Notes under the pieces: generated by a model
Databases searched by the model: none
What the model was told of the DNA's origin: nothing
Seen by the model: the letters and a program-made list of their open reading frames with translations, nothing else
Shown: one piece after another, positions 8,084 to 16,321 of the stretch
Layout of the letters: the number at the start of each line of letters is the position of its first letter
How positions within the stretch are numbered: the first letter of the stretch is position 1
Made by a program: the position numbers and the translations under genes
Assembly: GCA_902760865.1 (NCBI GenBank)
Contig: CACWID010000014.1
Span: 1 to 61,051 of the forward strand
Direction of reading: 5' to 3'
From: an uncultured Bacteroidales bacterium
GTDB lineage: Bacteria; Bacteroidota; Bacteroidia; Bacteroidales; Muribaculaceae
Length of the DNA: 61,051 nt

Positions 8084-8332
8084 TTAATGTGAGCTCGACG
8101 AAAATGCTAATTATCAATCAGCGCGTTAGCAACTCCCAACTCCTCCCCCGCCTGGGGGGAGGTGCCCGAAGGGCGGAGGAGGGGGAGCGATTAGAGGGGG
8201 TTGGGGGGCGTTGATGTCCCAAGAGTAAGTGCATTGAAGGTGAATCATACTCCTCCGGCGCTACGCGCCACCTCCCCTATCTTAGGGGAGGAATTGAGTA
8301 TCAGCAACTTATCTTCGTCGAGCTCACGTTAA
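8084..8332. mobile_element. MITE-like element, copy A
   Basis: A 249-bp element bounded by inverted ends TTAAYGTGAGCTCGACGAA (8084-8102 and, inverted, 8314-8332). The interior holds a GC-rich hairpin around CGCCTGGGGGGAGG, a GGGGGGCGTTGATG segment, CATACTCCTCCGGCG and CACCTCCCCTATCTTAGGGG. Reversed, it aligns end to end with copy B (23764-24122). It has no coding capacity and would need a transposase supplied in trans. Its right end supplies the stop codon of the next gene. Confidence 0.75.
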
Positions 8333-8790
8333 TCACCGGATTCTTCTCTCCAGAAAATGTAGTACTTTAACGTCACGGCATCATTGAGGTTGGCAGTGCC
8401 ATTAGGATTCAACGGGCAGCGGAGAAGCTTCACATAGCAAACGACGTTACCTTTCTGCTCGGGGTTCACATCCGCATAGTCCCGATACAGGCTGTCGCAG
8501 GTCGAGAGCATGGTTGCCACCTTGTTCCGATTACCTTTCTGCTGATCACTCTTGCGCACCGCCTCTTGCATGTGGTAGATGGTTCTGGACAAGCCGTCAA
8601 GCGTCGGATTAACCATCCCGCTTTCCGCCTCGTCGGCCGCCTCCCTCAGATGCAGTCTCACATCAGTCTGGATGTCTAAGTAGAAACTATAGTCATCACT
8701 GCCGACAACATCCTCCTTGTTGTCCCCGCATGAAGGGGCAACCAGCATCACGATAGCGAGCAACCACAGGTATTTCTTGATTGTATTCAT
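8329..8790 (-). CDS. Lipoprotein, N-module only (paralogue 4)
   Basis: A 153-residue lipoprotein with signal peptide and lipobox LVAPSC. Residues after the Cys match the N-terminal module of the proteins at 9038 and 11061: the block FYLDIQTDVRLHL, then GLSRTIYHMQEAV, CDSLYRDYADVNP and CYVKLLRCPLNPNG. The start at 8790 is chosen because the paralogue shares the leader TTTAGAAT(C/G)ATGAATACAATC. The frame ends WREESGD, and its TAA lies in the MITE end. The 169-residue paralogue continues 18 residues past EESG, so the insertion probably shortened this gene. Function unknown. Confidence 0.8.
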   Translation of the reverse strand: MNTIKKYLWLLAIVMLVAPSCGDNKEDVVGSDDYSFYLDIQTDVRLHLREAADEAESGMVNPTLDGLSRTIYHMQEAVRKSDQQKGNRNKVATMLSTCDSLYRDYADVNPEQKGNVVCYVKLLRCPLNPNGTANLNDAVTLKYYIFWREESGD

Positions 8791-8946
8791 CATTCTAAAC
8801 AATTAGGGTTAATACATCTTGCAAATAGGTTACACTCACGACAGGTCAAGCCCTCGTGATAAGTTTATATTGGTTAGACATAATTCACGCATAATCGTTT
8901 AATTATCCCAGTATTAGACATTCATCAACTACCGCTTTAGATGATT

Positions 8947-8987
8947 GAGGTGGCCCCCATCGCTTTGGTCCACGAGGGAACCACCTC
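8947..8987. other. Possible hairpin between lipoprotein genes
   Basis: GAGGTGG (8947-8953) pairs with CCACCTC (8981-8987) around a 27-nt loop. It could be a weak processing or termination structure after the fused lipoprotein gene. The 8791-9037 gap otherwise shows nothing recognisable. Confidence 0.25.
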
Positions 8988-9037
8988 ATACCTAGTAATC
9001 ACACTTGGGTGATTGCATGAAAAAGAATCTTACCTAT

Positions 9038-10189
9038 TTACTTGTCCTTCACGGGACGGATTGACATGTGCATTGCTCGCACGTAATCAACAAACACTGG
9101 GGTCAAGCCATCGCCATCATTGCTGTTGAATCTGAAGCACCAAGCTGTTACTACGCCTTCGTTAACGCCATAACCTCGTTGCTCGGCCGGGCTTGGAGTC
9201 ACGCAGCTGCTCGATGTCCAGTAATAGCCCCTTTCACCTACACCGTAAGGCCCCGCTTGGAAACGGTGAGTAGCGTTTACGTCATCGCCATACATTCCAG
9301 TCAGCGGCATGACGATGCTGTTGTCGTTGGGGCCGATGACCTCATACCACTTGATGTCTCCCCATGTTTGCAGTTTCCACTGGCATTGCTCGCACAACTC
9401 CTTGGCCTCGCTGTAACTGGGGATATGCCATCCTTCGCCCCAGTTCGCTGCCACTACGTCTAATGTTGTTTCGGCAATGTCGGCTGGCGGATTGTTGCCA
9501 CCATAGTTATTGGTGTTCCAAGTGTAGCCGTTGTCATTCCATCCAATACCTTGACCAGACCATAGCATGCCAGTAGGGTCTCCCCAAGCCAGGTGGGCAC
9601 CATAATTGCGAGGCAGTGTAGCACCTATGTTGCAATTGGCCCAAAGGACAGACAGGCCCAGATCAACAGCTTTGAGCGAATCTGGCTTGGCCAAATAATC
9701 GTCGGAAGACGAACCGCCATCGTTGCCGCCATTATTGCCGCCATATGGGTTTTCCCACCAAAAACTGTAGTAGCTTATCGGCTGAGCATCCTTGATGGTG
9801 CCATTGGGATATAAGGTACAGCGGATAAGCTTGACATAGCAGACGAGATAACGTTTGCTCATTGGGTTCATATCGGCGTAATTCCGATACAGGCTGTCTA
9901 AGGTTGTGAGTAGAGCGGCCTCCCTAACACCGTTATTACCTTTCATAGACTTACTCTCATTTACAGCCTGCTGCATATGATAGACGGTTCTAGATAAGCG
10001 ATCGAGTTCCGTACTTGTGGCCATTCCTTTCTCATCTTCGGCATTTTCCGATAGATGCAGCCTCACTTCGGTCTGAATGTCTAAGTAGTAATAATAGTCA
10101 CTACTTGTATTAACATCCTCGCTATCCTTGCAAGAGGACATGGCAACCAGCATGGCAGCAATAAGCAAATATTTCTTGATTGTATTCAT
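9038..10189 (-). CDS. Lipoprotein with N-module fused to a C-module (paralogue 3)
   Basis: A 383-residue lipoprotein (lipobox VAMSSC, Cys20). Residues 21-150 are the N-module shared with the 8329 and 11061 genes. A Gly/Asn/Ser linker follows near 155-167. Residues from about 175 (AVDLGLSVLWANCNIGAT) to the end (MSIRPVKDK) are a C-module shared with the 10232 gene. The C-module's VDLGLSVxWAxCNxGA...WGDPTG...WGEGWxxPS pattern resembles the Fibrobacter-major-paralogous type of domain that is widespread in Bacteroidales surface lipoproteins. It is probably surface- or outer-membrane-anchored. Ligand unknown. Confidence 0.85.
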   Translation of the reverse strand: MNTIKKYLLIAAMLVAMSSCKDSEDVNTSSDYYYYLDIQTEVRLHLSENAEDEKGMATSTELDRLSRTVYHMQQAVNESKSMKGNNGVREAALLTTLDSLYRNYADMNPMSKRYLVCYVKLIRCTLYPNGTIKDAQPISYYSFWWENPYGGNNGGNDGGSSSDDYLAKPDSLKAVDLGLSVLWANCNIGATLPRNYGAHLAWGDPTGMLWSGQGIGWNDNGYTWNTNNYGGNNPPADIAETTLDVVAANWGEGWHIPSYSEAKELCEQCQWKLQTWGDIKWYEVIGPNDNSIVMPLTGMYGDDVNATHRFQAGPYGVGERGYYWTSSSCVTPSPAEQRGYGVNEGVVTAWCFRFNSNDGDGLTPVFVDYVRAMHMSIRPVKDK

Positions 10190-10231
10190 GATTCTAAATA
10201 ATTAGGGTAAAAAATAAGTGGAGCGTACGTC

Positions 10232-11026
10232 CTACTTGTCGTGAACGGGGCGGATGGACATGTGGAAGGCCCGCAGGTGATTTACGAACATGCCCTGCAG
10301 CGACTGGAATTCAGGGACTTCCTGTACAAACCTGAATGCCCACGCCTGGATAACATCTGCATTGATGGGATAGCCACGCGATGCAAAATCATTGGTCAAA
10401 TTGCAGATGGACGAGGTCCAATAGAAGCCTGCAGTGTTCATGTGCAGTGGTCCCTCGTGAAAGCGACCGTCTTCACCCATCTCATCATCACCATAGATTC
10501 CGCACATGGGCATAATGATGCTGTTGCCGTTGGGGCCCGTCACTACGAACCACTTGGAACCATTCTCTTCGTGCATTTGCCAATGGCAGCTATTGGCCAA
10601 CTCTCGAGCCTCGGCCACAGACGGGGTGCGCCATCCCTCGCCCCAATGCACAGCTACCACATCTTGGTCAGTGCCACCGATTTCCTTAGTGGGATCCATG
10701 CCACCAAAATTGTTGGTATTCCAGGTGTAACCATTTTCATTATAGCCTATGCCTTGGTCAGACCACAATTTGCCTGTCGGGTCACCCCAGCCAAAATAAC
10801 CGCCATATTCTTTTGGCGCATCAGCTCCAAGGTTGCAACTAGCCCACTTGACTGATAGCCCCAGGTCAACAGCTTCGACACTTACAGGCAAATCAAGAGA
10901 ATAAACCGGAATCTTTTTCGGAATCATCAATCGATGCTGAGGAGAGTTCGGTTCGTCCTCATTTCCACATGCTGCAGCCATCAGCAGGATGGCAAGCGTC
11001 CCAAATAAGTAATAAATTGTTTTCAT
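10232..11026 (-). CDS. Lipoprotein, C-module only (paralogue 2)
   Basis: A 264-residue lipoprotein starting at the ATG at 11026 (MKTIYYLFGTLA); the open frame further upstream lacks a signal peptide at its start. The lipobox is LMAAAC. After a short spacer it carries only the C-module (VEAVDLGLSVKWASCNLGA to MSIRPVHDK) found in the second half of the 9038 protein, with similar motifs throughout. It lies 42 bp upstream of that gene, on the same strand. Confidence 0.85.
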   Translation of the reverse strand: MKTIYYLFGTLAILLMAAACGNEDEPNSPQHRLMIPKKIPVYSLDLPVSVEAVDLGLSVKWASCNLGADAPKEYGGYFGWGDPTGKLWSDQGIGYNENGYTWNTNNFGGMDPTKEIGGTDQDVVAVHWGEGWRTPSVAEARELANSCHWQMHEENGSKWFVVTGPNGNSIIMPMCGIYGDDEMGEDGRFHEGPLHMNTAGFYWTSSICNLTNDFASRGYPINADVIQAWAFRFVQEVPEFQSLQGMFVNHLRAFHMSIRPVHDK

Positions 11027-11060
11027 TGTTCTTTTTTTGTTAGGTTGAATATCTTCAGGT

Positions 11061-11570
11061 TTAGTATATATTGGTCGGATGACATATGGCAAGCCCTAAG
11101 TTAGGGATAATCATACCGGACTCCTCTCTCCAGAAATAGTAATACTTTAACGTGATGGCATCTTTGAGATTGGCGGTACCATTTGGATTAAGGGGACAGC
11201 GGAGAAGCTTAACGCAGCAAATGACATTTCCTTTTTGCTCGGGATACACTTCGGCATAGTCCCGATATAGACTGTCACAAGTAGTGACTAAAGTGGCCAC
11301 CTTATTCCGGTTACCTTTCTGATTTTCATTCTCGCGTATCGCCTTCTGCATGTGGTAGATGGTTCTGGATAAATGGTCAACCATTGGATTAACCATCCCG
11401 CTTTCATCTTCATCAGCAGCATCATTCAAATACAGTCTCACTTCGGACTTGATATCTAGGTAGTAAAAATAGTCATCACTATCATAAACATCCTCCTTGT
11501 CACCACATGAGGCAACCATCATTACCATGACGGGCAGAATCATCCAAAATAAAAATTTGCTAGTTCTCAT
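11061..11570 (-). CDS. Lipoprotein, N-module only (paralogue 1)
   Basis: A 169-residue lipoprotein (lipobox MVASC). It carries the N-module seen in the 8329 and 9038 proteins (YYLDIKSEVRLYL, HLSRTIYHMQKAI, CDSLYRDYAEVYP, CVKLLRCPLNPNG). Unlike the 8329 copy it has an 18-residue tail after EESG, ending HPTNIY. First of the four lipoprotein genes in transcription order. Function unknown. Confidence 0.8.
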   Translation of the reverse strand: MRTSKFLFWMILPVMVMMVASCGDKEDVYDSDDYFYYLDIKSEVRLYLNDAADEDESGMVNPMVDHLSRTIYHMQKAIRENENQKGNRNKVATLVTTCDSLYRDYAEVYPEQKGNVICCVKLLRCPLNPNGTANLKDAITLKYYYFWREESGMIIPNLGLAICHPTNIY

Positions 11571-11688
11571 AACTCTATTCTGGTTATTTTGGGTTAATTG
11601 TATTTCCTAAACAATACACTATTGTTATGATTATTAGACTGCTACCAACACTTTAAGTTTATTTACCCCCCCGTTTAAACATCTTTTA

Positions 11689-12525
11689 TTATATCTCCAG
11701 GGTTTTGAGTTTGCGCTTGGCAAATGCCAGGCTGCCGTTGAAAATAACATAGCGATTCTTGTCGAGAATGAGGACACGTGGATATGCGGTTATGCCGCAT
11801 TCAGCAAGGATAACACTCAATTTGTCAACGGCATAAACTGGCAGATTACAGCCACGTTTCTTAACGATATTGAGGGCTGTCTCGATGGTCTCGTCCTTAT
11901 AGCAGACGAACAAGGAAGCAACCTGTACCTTTGAGTTATCCTTATATTGGTCATGCAAAGCCTGCACCTCGGGTAAAGCATTGATGCAAGATCCACATGT
12001 GGATGACCATACATCAAAGACGAGATATTCTTCATTCATGTTGCTTAGAGCGACAGACTGCTCACCATTAAAGACTTCTGCAGTGGCAAGGCTTGCGGGT
12101 CTCGCTTTGTTCATTCCATAATTGGCCCACTCATACCACTGGTTTTGCCCCTCGGTAGCACTGTAGATCAAGGCTGCCCCCAACAATAAAACTAACCAAA
12201 TCTTGCGATTATAATAGATAATGACAGCCGCAAGAATAGCCTGCATGGGCAATGCCGTGCAAGGGAGAGAAGTCAGCGTAGATTCAGGAGTGTAAATGCG
12301 ATAAGCAAATTCGGGCAGCCAAGGCAAGATAATCATCGACAGAATGCCCCAGGGATTCAATTGTGAACTATATTTCCACAAAGCCCAAAACGTCAAGGCA
12401 AAAAAGGCGACACAATGCAATCCCGTGGCAAGCTTGAAGCCGTAGCCTCTCACTGGCGAAATCAGACCATAGGCCAGCAGCGCCAGCACAAACAGCAACA
12501 GATATGATTTCTTGGTCGCGTTCAT
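11689..12525 (-). CDS. Membrane-anchored thioredoxin-like (TlpA/DoxX-style) protein
   Basis: A 278-residue protein. The first 130 residues contain about four hydrophobic segments (SYLLLFVLALLAYGLI, CVAFFALTFWALW, a third near 90-105, WLVLLLGAALIYS). The C-terminal half is a thioredoxin-like domain with a CxxC redox motif, WSSTCGSC, near 175, and a cis-proline-like segment, GITAYPRVLILD. It is likely a periplasm-facing disulfide reductase. It lies upstream of the lipoprotein cluster on the same strand, so it may act on those Cys-containing proteins (inferred). Confidence 0.75.
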   Translation of the reverse strand: MNATKKSYLLLFVLALLAYGLISPVRGYGFKLATGLHCVAFFALTFWALWKYSSQLNPWGILSMIILPWLPEFAYRIYTPESTLTSLPCTALPMQAILAAVIIYYNRKIWLVLLLGAALIYSATEGQNQWYEWANYGMNKARPASLATAEVFNGEQSVALSNMNEEYLVFDVWSSTCGSCINALPEVQALHDQYKDNSKVQVASLFVCYKDETIETALNIVKKRGCNLPVYAVDKLSVILAECGITAYPRVLILDKNRYVIFNGSLAFAKRKLKTLEI

Positions 12526-12607
12526 GTTTTTATCTAAGTTTCGAAAGTAGTTAACTTGCTCACGGGTTAATGTTTAAAGAACCTTTTGCTTGAGTATAAT
12601 CCGTCTG

Positions 12608-12615
12608 CAAAATTA
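12608..12615 (-). promoter_or_regulatory. -7 box for the thioredoxin-like/lipoprotein cluster
   Basis: TAATTTTG on the minus strand, about 85 bp before the start at 12525, fits TAnnTTTG. No clear -33 element was found. Confidence 0.4.
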
Positions 12616-12755
12616 CGAATAGTAATTGTTAAATCGGACTAAAATGCGTAAAATCCTACCTAATTTTTGAAAACGTAAAATATTGAAAATCAGAGATCTA
12701 AAAAACAAAAATCTAATTATGCCCTAATGGGGATGAAAATTGGGCCTTAAAGTGT

Positions 12756-12763
12756 TAAATTTG
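12756..12763 (+). promoter_or_regulatory. -7 box for the TPR regulator gene
   Basis: TAAATTTG lies 65 bp upstream of the start at 12828. The AT-rich 12526-12827 region therefore appears to carry divergent promoters for the regulator and the lipoprotein cluster. Confidence 0.4.
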
Positions 12764-12827
12764 CAACCTATTTCACTGGCTTTATAGTGGAAACTGCAGC
12801 AAATCTCAACCCAAAAACATCTATCAC

Positions 12828-14543
12828 ATGACACGTTTCTGGAATATCATCATCTCATTTGCGGCCATTTTTACTCTCGTGTTGACAGGGTGCCACCATG
12901 GCTCTGCCACCATGCGGGAACTGGCCGATATCGACTCGACGTTGACCGTTTCGCGCCAATATGAGACAGCCCTGCATCGTCTGGATTCATTGCAACCCGA
13001 CGGCTTTAACAAGGAGGAGCGTGCCTACTACTCCCTGCTGCTCACGCAGGCCCATTACAAATGCTTCGTTGACGATACAACCGACTCTGTCATCAACATC
13101 GCTGTAGATTACTATAAAAACTCCAACGACCACGAGAAGCGCACCCGCTCCCTAATCTATCAAGGCGCTGTCTATGAGGTCATGGGCGACCTTGAAAAAG
13201 CAGTGGAAAGCTATAAAAAGGCCGATGAAACCGCAGACGAGAGTGACCTGGAAAATAAAGCTTATGCAAAATTGAGATTAGGTGTTCTCTATCAATCACA
13301 AATTGTAGGAGCAAACACTATCGCTTTAGATAAACTTAAAGAGGCTCTGTCTGAATATAAAAAAGTTGGCGATAAACATTATGAAATTGTCTGCCTTACA
13401 AGCATTGGGGGGTTATATAGAAATATTGAAGAAAAACAGGATTCAGTTGTTATAATTTTAAAAGAAGCAATAGAATTGGCTAAGAATCAAAATGATCAAT
13501 ATCATATTTTCGCAAATCTTTTTCTTCTCTCAGAGTACTATATTGTAAGGAAACATGATTATCAAGCTGCAAAAAAGTACGGATTACAAGCCGTTTCAGT
13601 TGATAAAGCAATCATTGATCACCCAAGAGCACATTATCGACTTGCCTCATCCTATATATTTTTAGGTCAATCTGACTCTGCTTTGTTCTATCTGAAAAAT
13701 GCTCCAGTAGCTTCGAGTGCAATGGATAGTATTGTCTATTTTGAATTAATGTCCGATTTAGAGCATCTTCACTGGAAAGATGATGGAATGTCAAAATATT
13801 ATATTCAAATAGCCCATTCTATTGCGGATTCTCTTACACTGAATGGTCTTAATCATCGTCTGCTTACGATAGAGAAAAAATATGATTTACAGCTGGCGGA
13901 ATTGAACAAAGTAAAGTATCAATCCCGTTGGCGTGGTGCGTTGCTGGTGGTGGCGTTGCTGGCATTGTTGGCCCTGGCGTCAACATTCCTGGCGTCGCGT
14001 TATCGCAACAGGCTGAAGATGAAGCAGAACGAGGCGGAGATGCTGAAGGCTGACCTCGATGATTCGCTGGCCAGCCTGCAACAGGTGCAGAAGCAGCTTG
14101 ATACCTATGAGCAGCAAGTCGGTAACGAAAAGAAGCAACAGAGCGACGAGTTGCGAGCCATCATCAGCCAGCAGATTGATGCCGTGCACCAGTTGATGGT
14201 ATGGTCTTATCAGTTTGACAGCGAGAAGTTTGCCTCCAAGTTCAAGGAAATGATGTCCCTGCCTGACACCACCCATGACAGCACCTACTGGTCCAACCTG
14301 CAGACCCTGGTCAACGACTTGCACGACAACATCCTTGATAAAGCCCAAGAGGCCGCTGGCGGCACCTTGAGTGATAGCGAACTGAACCTGCTTGCACTCT
14401 ATTGCTGTGGCTTCTCACGCACCGTCATCATGGTGGCCATGGGCTACAAGCACATCGGCACCGTCTATAACAAGAAATTCCAGATTGCCCAGAAACTCCA
14501 CGTCACCGACCTCGACGACTTTGTTGGGCCTTATCAACGCTAG
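12828..14543 (+). CDS. Lipoprotein TPR sensor with coiled coil and C-terminal HTH-like domain
   Basis: A 571-residue protein with a lipobox (LVLTGC, Cys22), tetratricopeptide-like helical repeats at about 30-340, one membrane span near 365-390 (ALLVVALLALLALASTFLA), a coiled coil at about 395-445, and a C-terminal segment (TLSDSELNLLALYCCGFSR...GYKHIGTVYNKKFQIAQKL) resembling a LuxR-type helix-turn-helix. The architecture matches the TPR/HTH regulators of Bacteroidales and suggests a signal is sensed outside and passed to a cytoplasmic domain. It is divergent from the lipoprotein cluster, its likely target. Codons from about 13255 to 13900 are strikingly AT-rich, while both ends are GC-rich, a mosaic pattern. 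Confidence 0.75.
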   Translation: MTRFWNIIISFAAIFTLVLTGCHHGSATMRELADIDSTLTVSRQYETALHRLDSLQPDGFNKEERAYYSLLLTQAHYKCFVDDTTDSVINIAVDYYKNSNDHEKRTRSLIYQGAVYEVMGDLEKAVESYKKADETADESDLENKAYAKLRLGVLYQSQIVGANTIALDKLKEALSEYKKVGDKHYEIVCLTSIGGLYRNIEEKQDSVVIILKEAIELAKNQNDQYHIFANLFLLSEYYIVRKHDYQAAKKYGLQAVSVDKAIIDHPRAHYRLASSYIFLGQSDSALFYLKNAPVASSAMDSIVYFELMSDLEHLHWKDDGMSKYYIQIAHSIADSLTLNGLNHRLLTIEKKYDLQLAELNKVKYQSRWRGALLVVALLALLALASTFLASRYRNRLKMKQNEAEMLKADLDDSLASLQQVQKQLDTYEQQVGNEKKQQSDELRAIISQQIDAVHQLMVWSYQFDSEKFASKFKEMMSLPDTTHDSTYWSNLQTLVNDLHDNILDKAQEAAGGTLSDSELNLLALYCCGFSRTVIMVAMGYKHIGTVYNKKFQIAQKLHVTDLDDFVGPYQR

Positions 14544-14677
14544 TCGGTGTGCGGGTATGATGGTACGACGGGAAAAGCAGAAAAAAAGCCGTATATCTCC
14601 CCGATAAAAATCTGTTGACCATCTCTTTGGCTAATTGAGGTTGTTATCTAGCCGTCAATGTTGTTTAATAAGAGCGT

Positions 14678-14832
14678 GCGGATGCCAAATTAGTTTAATT
14701 GGCTACGCCGAACTAAAGGTTCACGTAATTCGCAGTTCATTAAAGAATGCGGATGCCCTCAGAAAATTCAGACTATTCAGTTGTTTATAAAAAATCCTTA
14801 GCGTCCTAGGGCCTTAGCGTGACATCCCAAGC
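14678..14832. repeat. Repeat blocks X1-Y1 led by GCGGATGCC
   Basis: X1 (14678-14740) contains TTGGCTACGCCGAACTAAAG followed by a TTC-CGTAATTCG segment. Y1 (14749-14832) contains CTCAGAAAATTCAG and CCTTAGCG. Each block begins with GCGGATGCC. The same blocks recur in the opposite order at 15135-15270. Confidence 0.85.
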
Positions 14833-14842
14833 GCGGATGCCA

Positions 14843-14877
14843 ACTAGAAACTAGGGACTAAGGACTAGAAACTAAAA
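14843..14877. repeat. 7-bp-period tract (ACTANNN)
   Basis: ACTA occurs at 14843, 14850, 14857, 14864 and 14871, right after the third GCGGATGCC (14833-14841). Confidence 0.8.
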
Positions 14878-15134
14878 ATCTTTTTACCATTGTCAACAAC
14901 GCCTCAGCACATTATCTTCGCCAGATAATAATATTTCATCGCCATGAGTACACAAAACAACATCGCAGCAATAGATTTGGCCCGCAACCCTGCCAAAAAG
15001 CAAACATATTATAAATCAAGCAGTTGTAAATATATTAACAATATTTTAACATTCCCCCCCGAATTTTTTTAAAAATCAAGAGCAGCTGCTGCCTTTGTAT
15101 TCATTGTAATTATTGTCTTCCTTTTATAACAAGC

Positions 15135-15270
15135 GCGGATGCCCTCAGAAAATTCAGAATTATCAGTTGTTTTAAAAAAAACCTTAGCGCCTTAGCGTGA
15201 GACCCCAAGCGCGGATGCCAAAGTAGTTCAATTGGCTACGCCGAACTAAAGGTTCGCGTAATTCGTAGTT
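15135..15270. repeat. Repeat blocks Y2-X2 led by GCGGATGCC
   Basis: Y2 (15135-15210) and X2 (15211-15270) closely match Y1 and X1 but in swapped order and the same orientation. Both start with GCGGATGCC. Confidence 0.85.
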
Positions 15271-15320
15271 TTAATAACGACTCGGGCCAACGATCTATAT
15301 CGTTTCTTGAAATTTTGCAC

Positions 15321-15328
15321 TACCTTTG
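15321..15328 (+). promoter_or_regulatory. -7 box for the EamA transporter gene
   Basis: TACCTTTG lies only 10 bp before the chosen start at 15339. It overlaps an alternative in-frame ATG at 15315, which is therefore unlikely to be used. Confidence 0.5.
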
Positions 15329-15338
15329 CGGGCTGAAA

Positions 15339-16247
15339 ATGGCTACTGAAAATACTAATTATAGGAATTATAGGGCGCATGGGGCGATGTTGCTGGCCAT
15401 GGTGCTGTTCGGGCTGATGGCGACGTTCTCCAAGGACGTGCTCACCCGCGGCGGCATCACGGGGCCGCAGCTGGTGGCGTTCCGTGTCATCGGGGCGGCG
15501 ATCATCTTCTGGCTGGGATCGCTCATCGTGCCGCAGCAGCGGGTGGAGCGTCGCGACCTGCCGAAGATTGCCGGGGCTGGGTTCTTCGGCTTCGCCCTGG
15601 CCCAGGGCGGCTACATCGTGGGCTTGAGTTTCACCTCGCCCATCAACGCCACCATCGAGCTGACCACGATGCCCATCTTCACCCTCATCCTGTCGTCCAT
15701 CCTGCTGCACGAGCGCATCACGCCACGGCGGGCGCTGGGCATCATCCTGGGCTTCACGGGCGCCGTGCTGCTGATTACCCGCACCACGGCGGGCGACGGC
15801 CGCCCGACCGACATCCGCGGCGACCTGCTCATCCTCGTCTCGCAGGTGGGTTATGCCTTCTACCTGACGAATTATTCACGGGTCATCCGCAAGTATGACG
15901 CCTTCACCTTCAACAAGTGGACGTTTACCTTTGCCAGCCTGATGATCCTGCCCTTCACCTTGCCGCACATCCTGCAGATTGACTGGCCCGGCATGAGCCT
16001 GAGGACCGCCAGCGAAATCATCTACATCGTGGCCGGGGCGACCTTCTTTACCTTCCTGCTGGTGGTGTGGGCGCAGCGTCGCCTGCTGCCCACCACCGTG
16101 AGCGTCTATAACTACGTGCAGCCCTTTGTCGCCGTCGTTGCCAGCATGGCGATGGGCCTGGCCATGCCGCAATGGATGCACGCCGTGGCCGCTGCCCTCA
16201 TCTTCACCGGCGTCTGGCTCGTCGTTAGAGTGAACAGTGAACAGTGA
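15339..16247 (+). CDS. EamA/DMT-family membrane transporter
   Basis: A 302-residue inner-membrane protein with about ten hydrophobic segments and two halves of similar pattern. Examples are AMLLAMVLFGLMATFSK near the start, LILSSILLHERITPRRALGI mid-protein (the typical E-R-P region closing an EamA repeat) and AVAAALIFTGVWLVV at the end. The family exports or takes up small metabolites; the substrate cannot be told. The start at 15339 is preferred because the upstream ATG lies on the promoter box. The last codons (VNSEQ) are encoded by a GTGAACA heptad tract. Confidence 0.88.
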   Translation: MATENTNYRNYRAHGAMLLAMVLFGLMATFSKDVLTRGGITGPQLVAFRVIGAAIIFWLGSLIVPQQRVERRDLPKIAGAGFFGFALAQGGYIVGLSFTSPINATIELTTMPIFTLILSSILLHERITPRRALGIILGFTGAVLLITRTTAGDGRPTDIRGDLLILVSQVGYAFYLTNYSRVIRKYDAFTFNKWTFTFASLMILPFTLPHILQIDWPGMSLRTASEIIYIVAGATFFTFLLVVWAQRRLLPTTVSVYNYVQPFVAVVASMAMGLAMPQWMHAVAAALIFTGVWLVVRVNSEQ

Positions 16248-16256
16248 ACAGTGAAG
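16230..16256. repeat. 7-bp tandem GTGAACA (3.8 units) across the stop codon
   Basis: GTGAACA repeats at 16230, 16237 and 16244, with a partial fourth unit at 16251. It encodes the last five residues and stop of the transporter. Confidence 0.9.
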
Positions 16257-16264
16257 AGAAAACA

Positions 16265-16297
16265 AAGAACAGATGACTGCACCAGCCATCTGTTCTT
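16265..16297. terminator. Bidirectional hairpin between convergent genes
   Basis: AAGAACAGATG (16265-16275) pairs with CATCTGTTCTT (16287-16297), with a further CTG/CAG pairing inside. It lies between the convergent EamA and GYF-domain genes and could end both transcripts. The minus-strand side is T-rich (TTTGTTTTC). Confidence 0.65.
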
Positions 16298-16321
16298 CGT
16301 AATCTTCTATCTATTTACCTG

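Larger units (their letters stand above)
14544..15338. other. Repeat-filled intergenic region
   Basis: About 800 bp without a supported gene. It holds two shuffled copies of X and Y repeat blocks, five GCGGATGCC motifs, one heptad tract and a C8 run (15053-15060). The core between 14880 and 15130 is AT-rich and shows no homology I recognise. Confidence 0.7.

Noticed and set aside
15053-15060. C8 homopolymer as a phase-variation switch
   Set aside because: It lies in non-coding DNA with no gene frame across it, unlike the tract at 57841.
14944-15072. 42-codon frame starting MSTQNNIAAIDLARN in the repeat-filled gap
   Set aside because: AT-rich, ends in a low-complexity run after a C8 tract, with no ribosome binding site or recognisable fold; probably chance.
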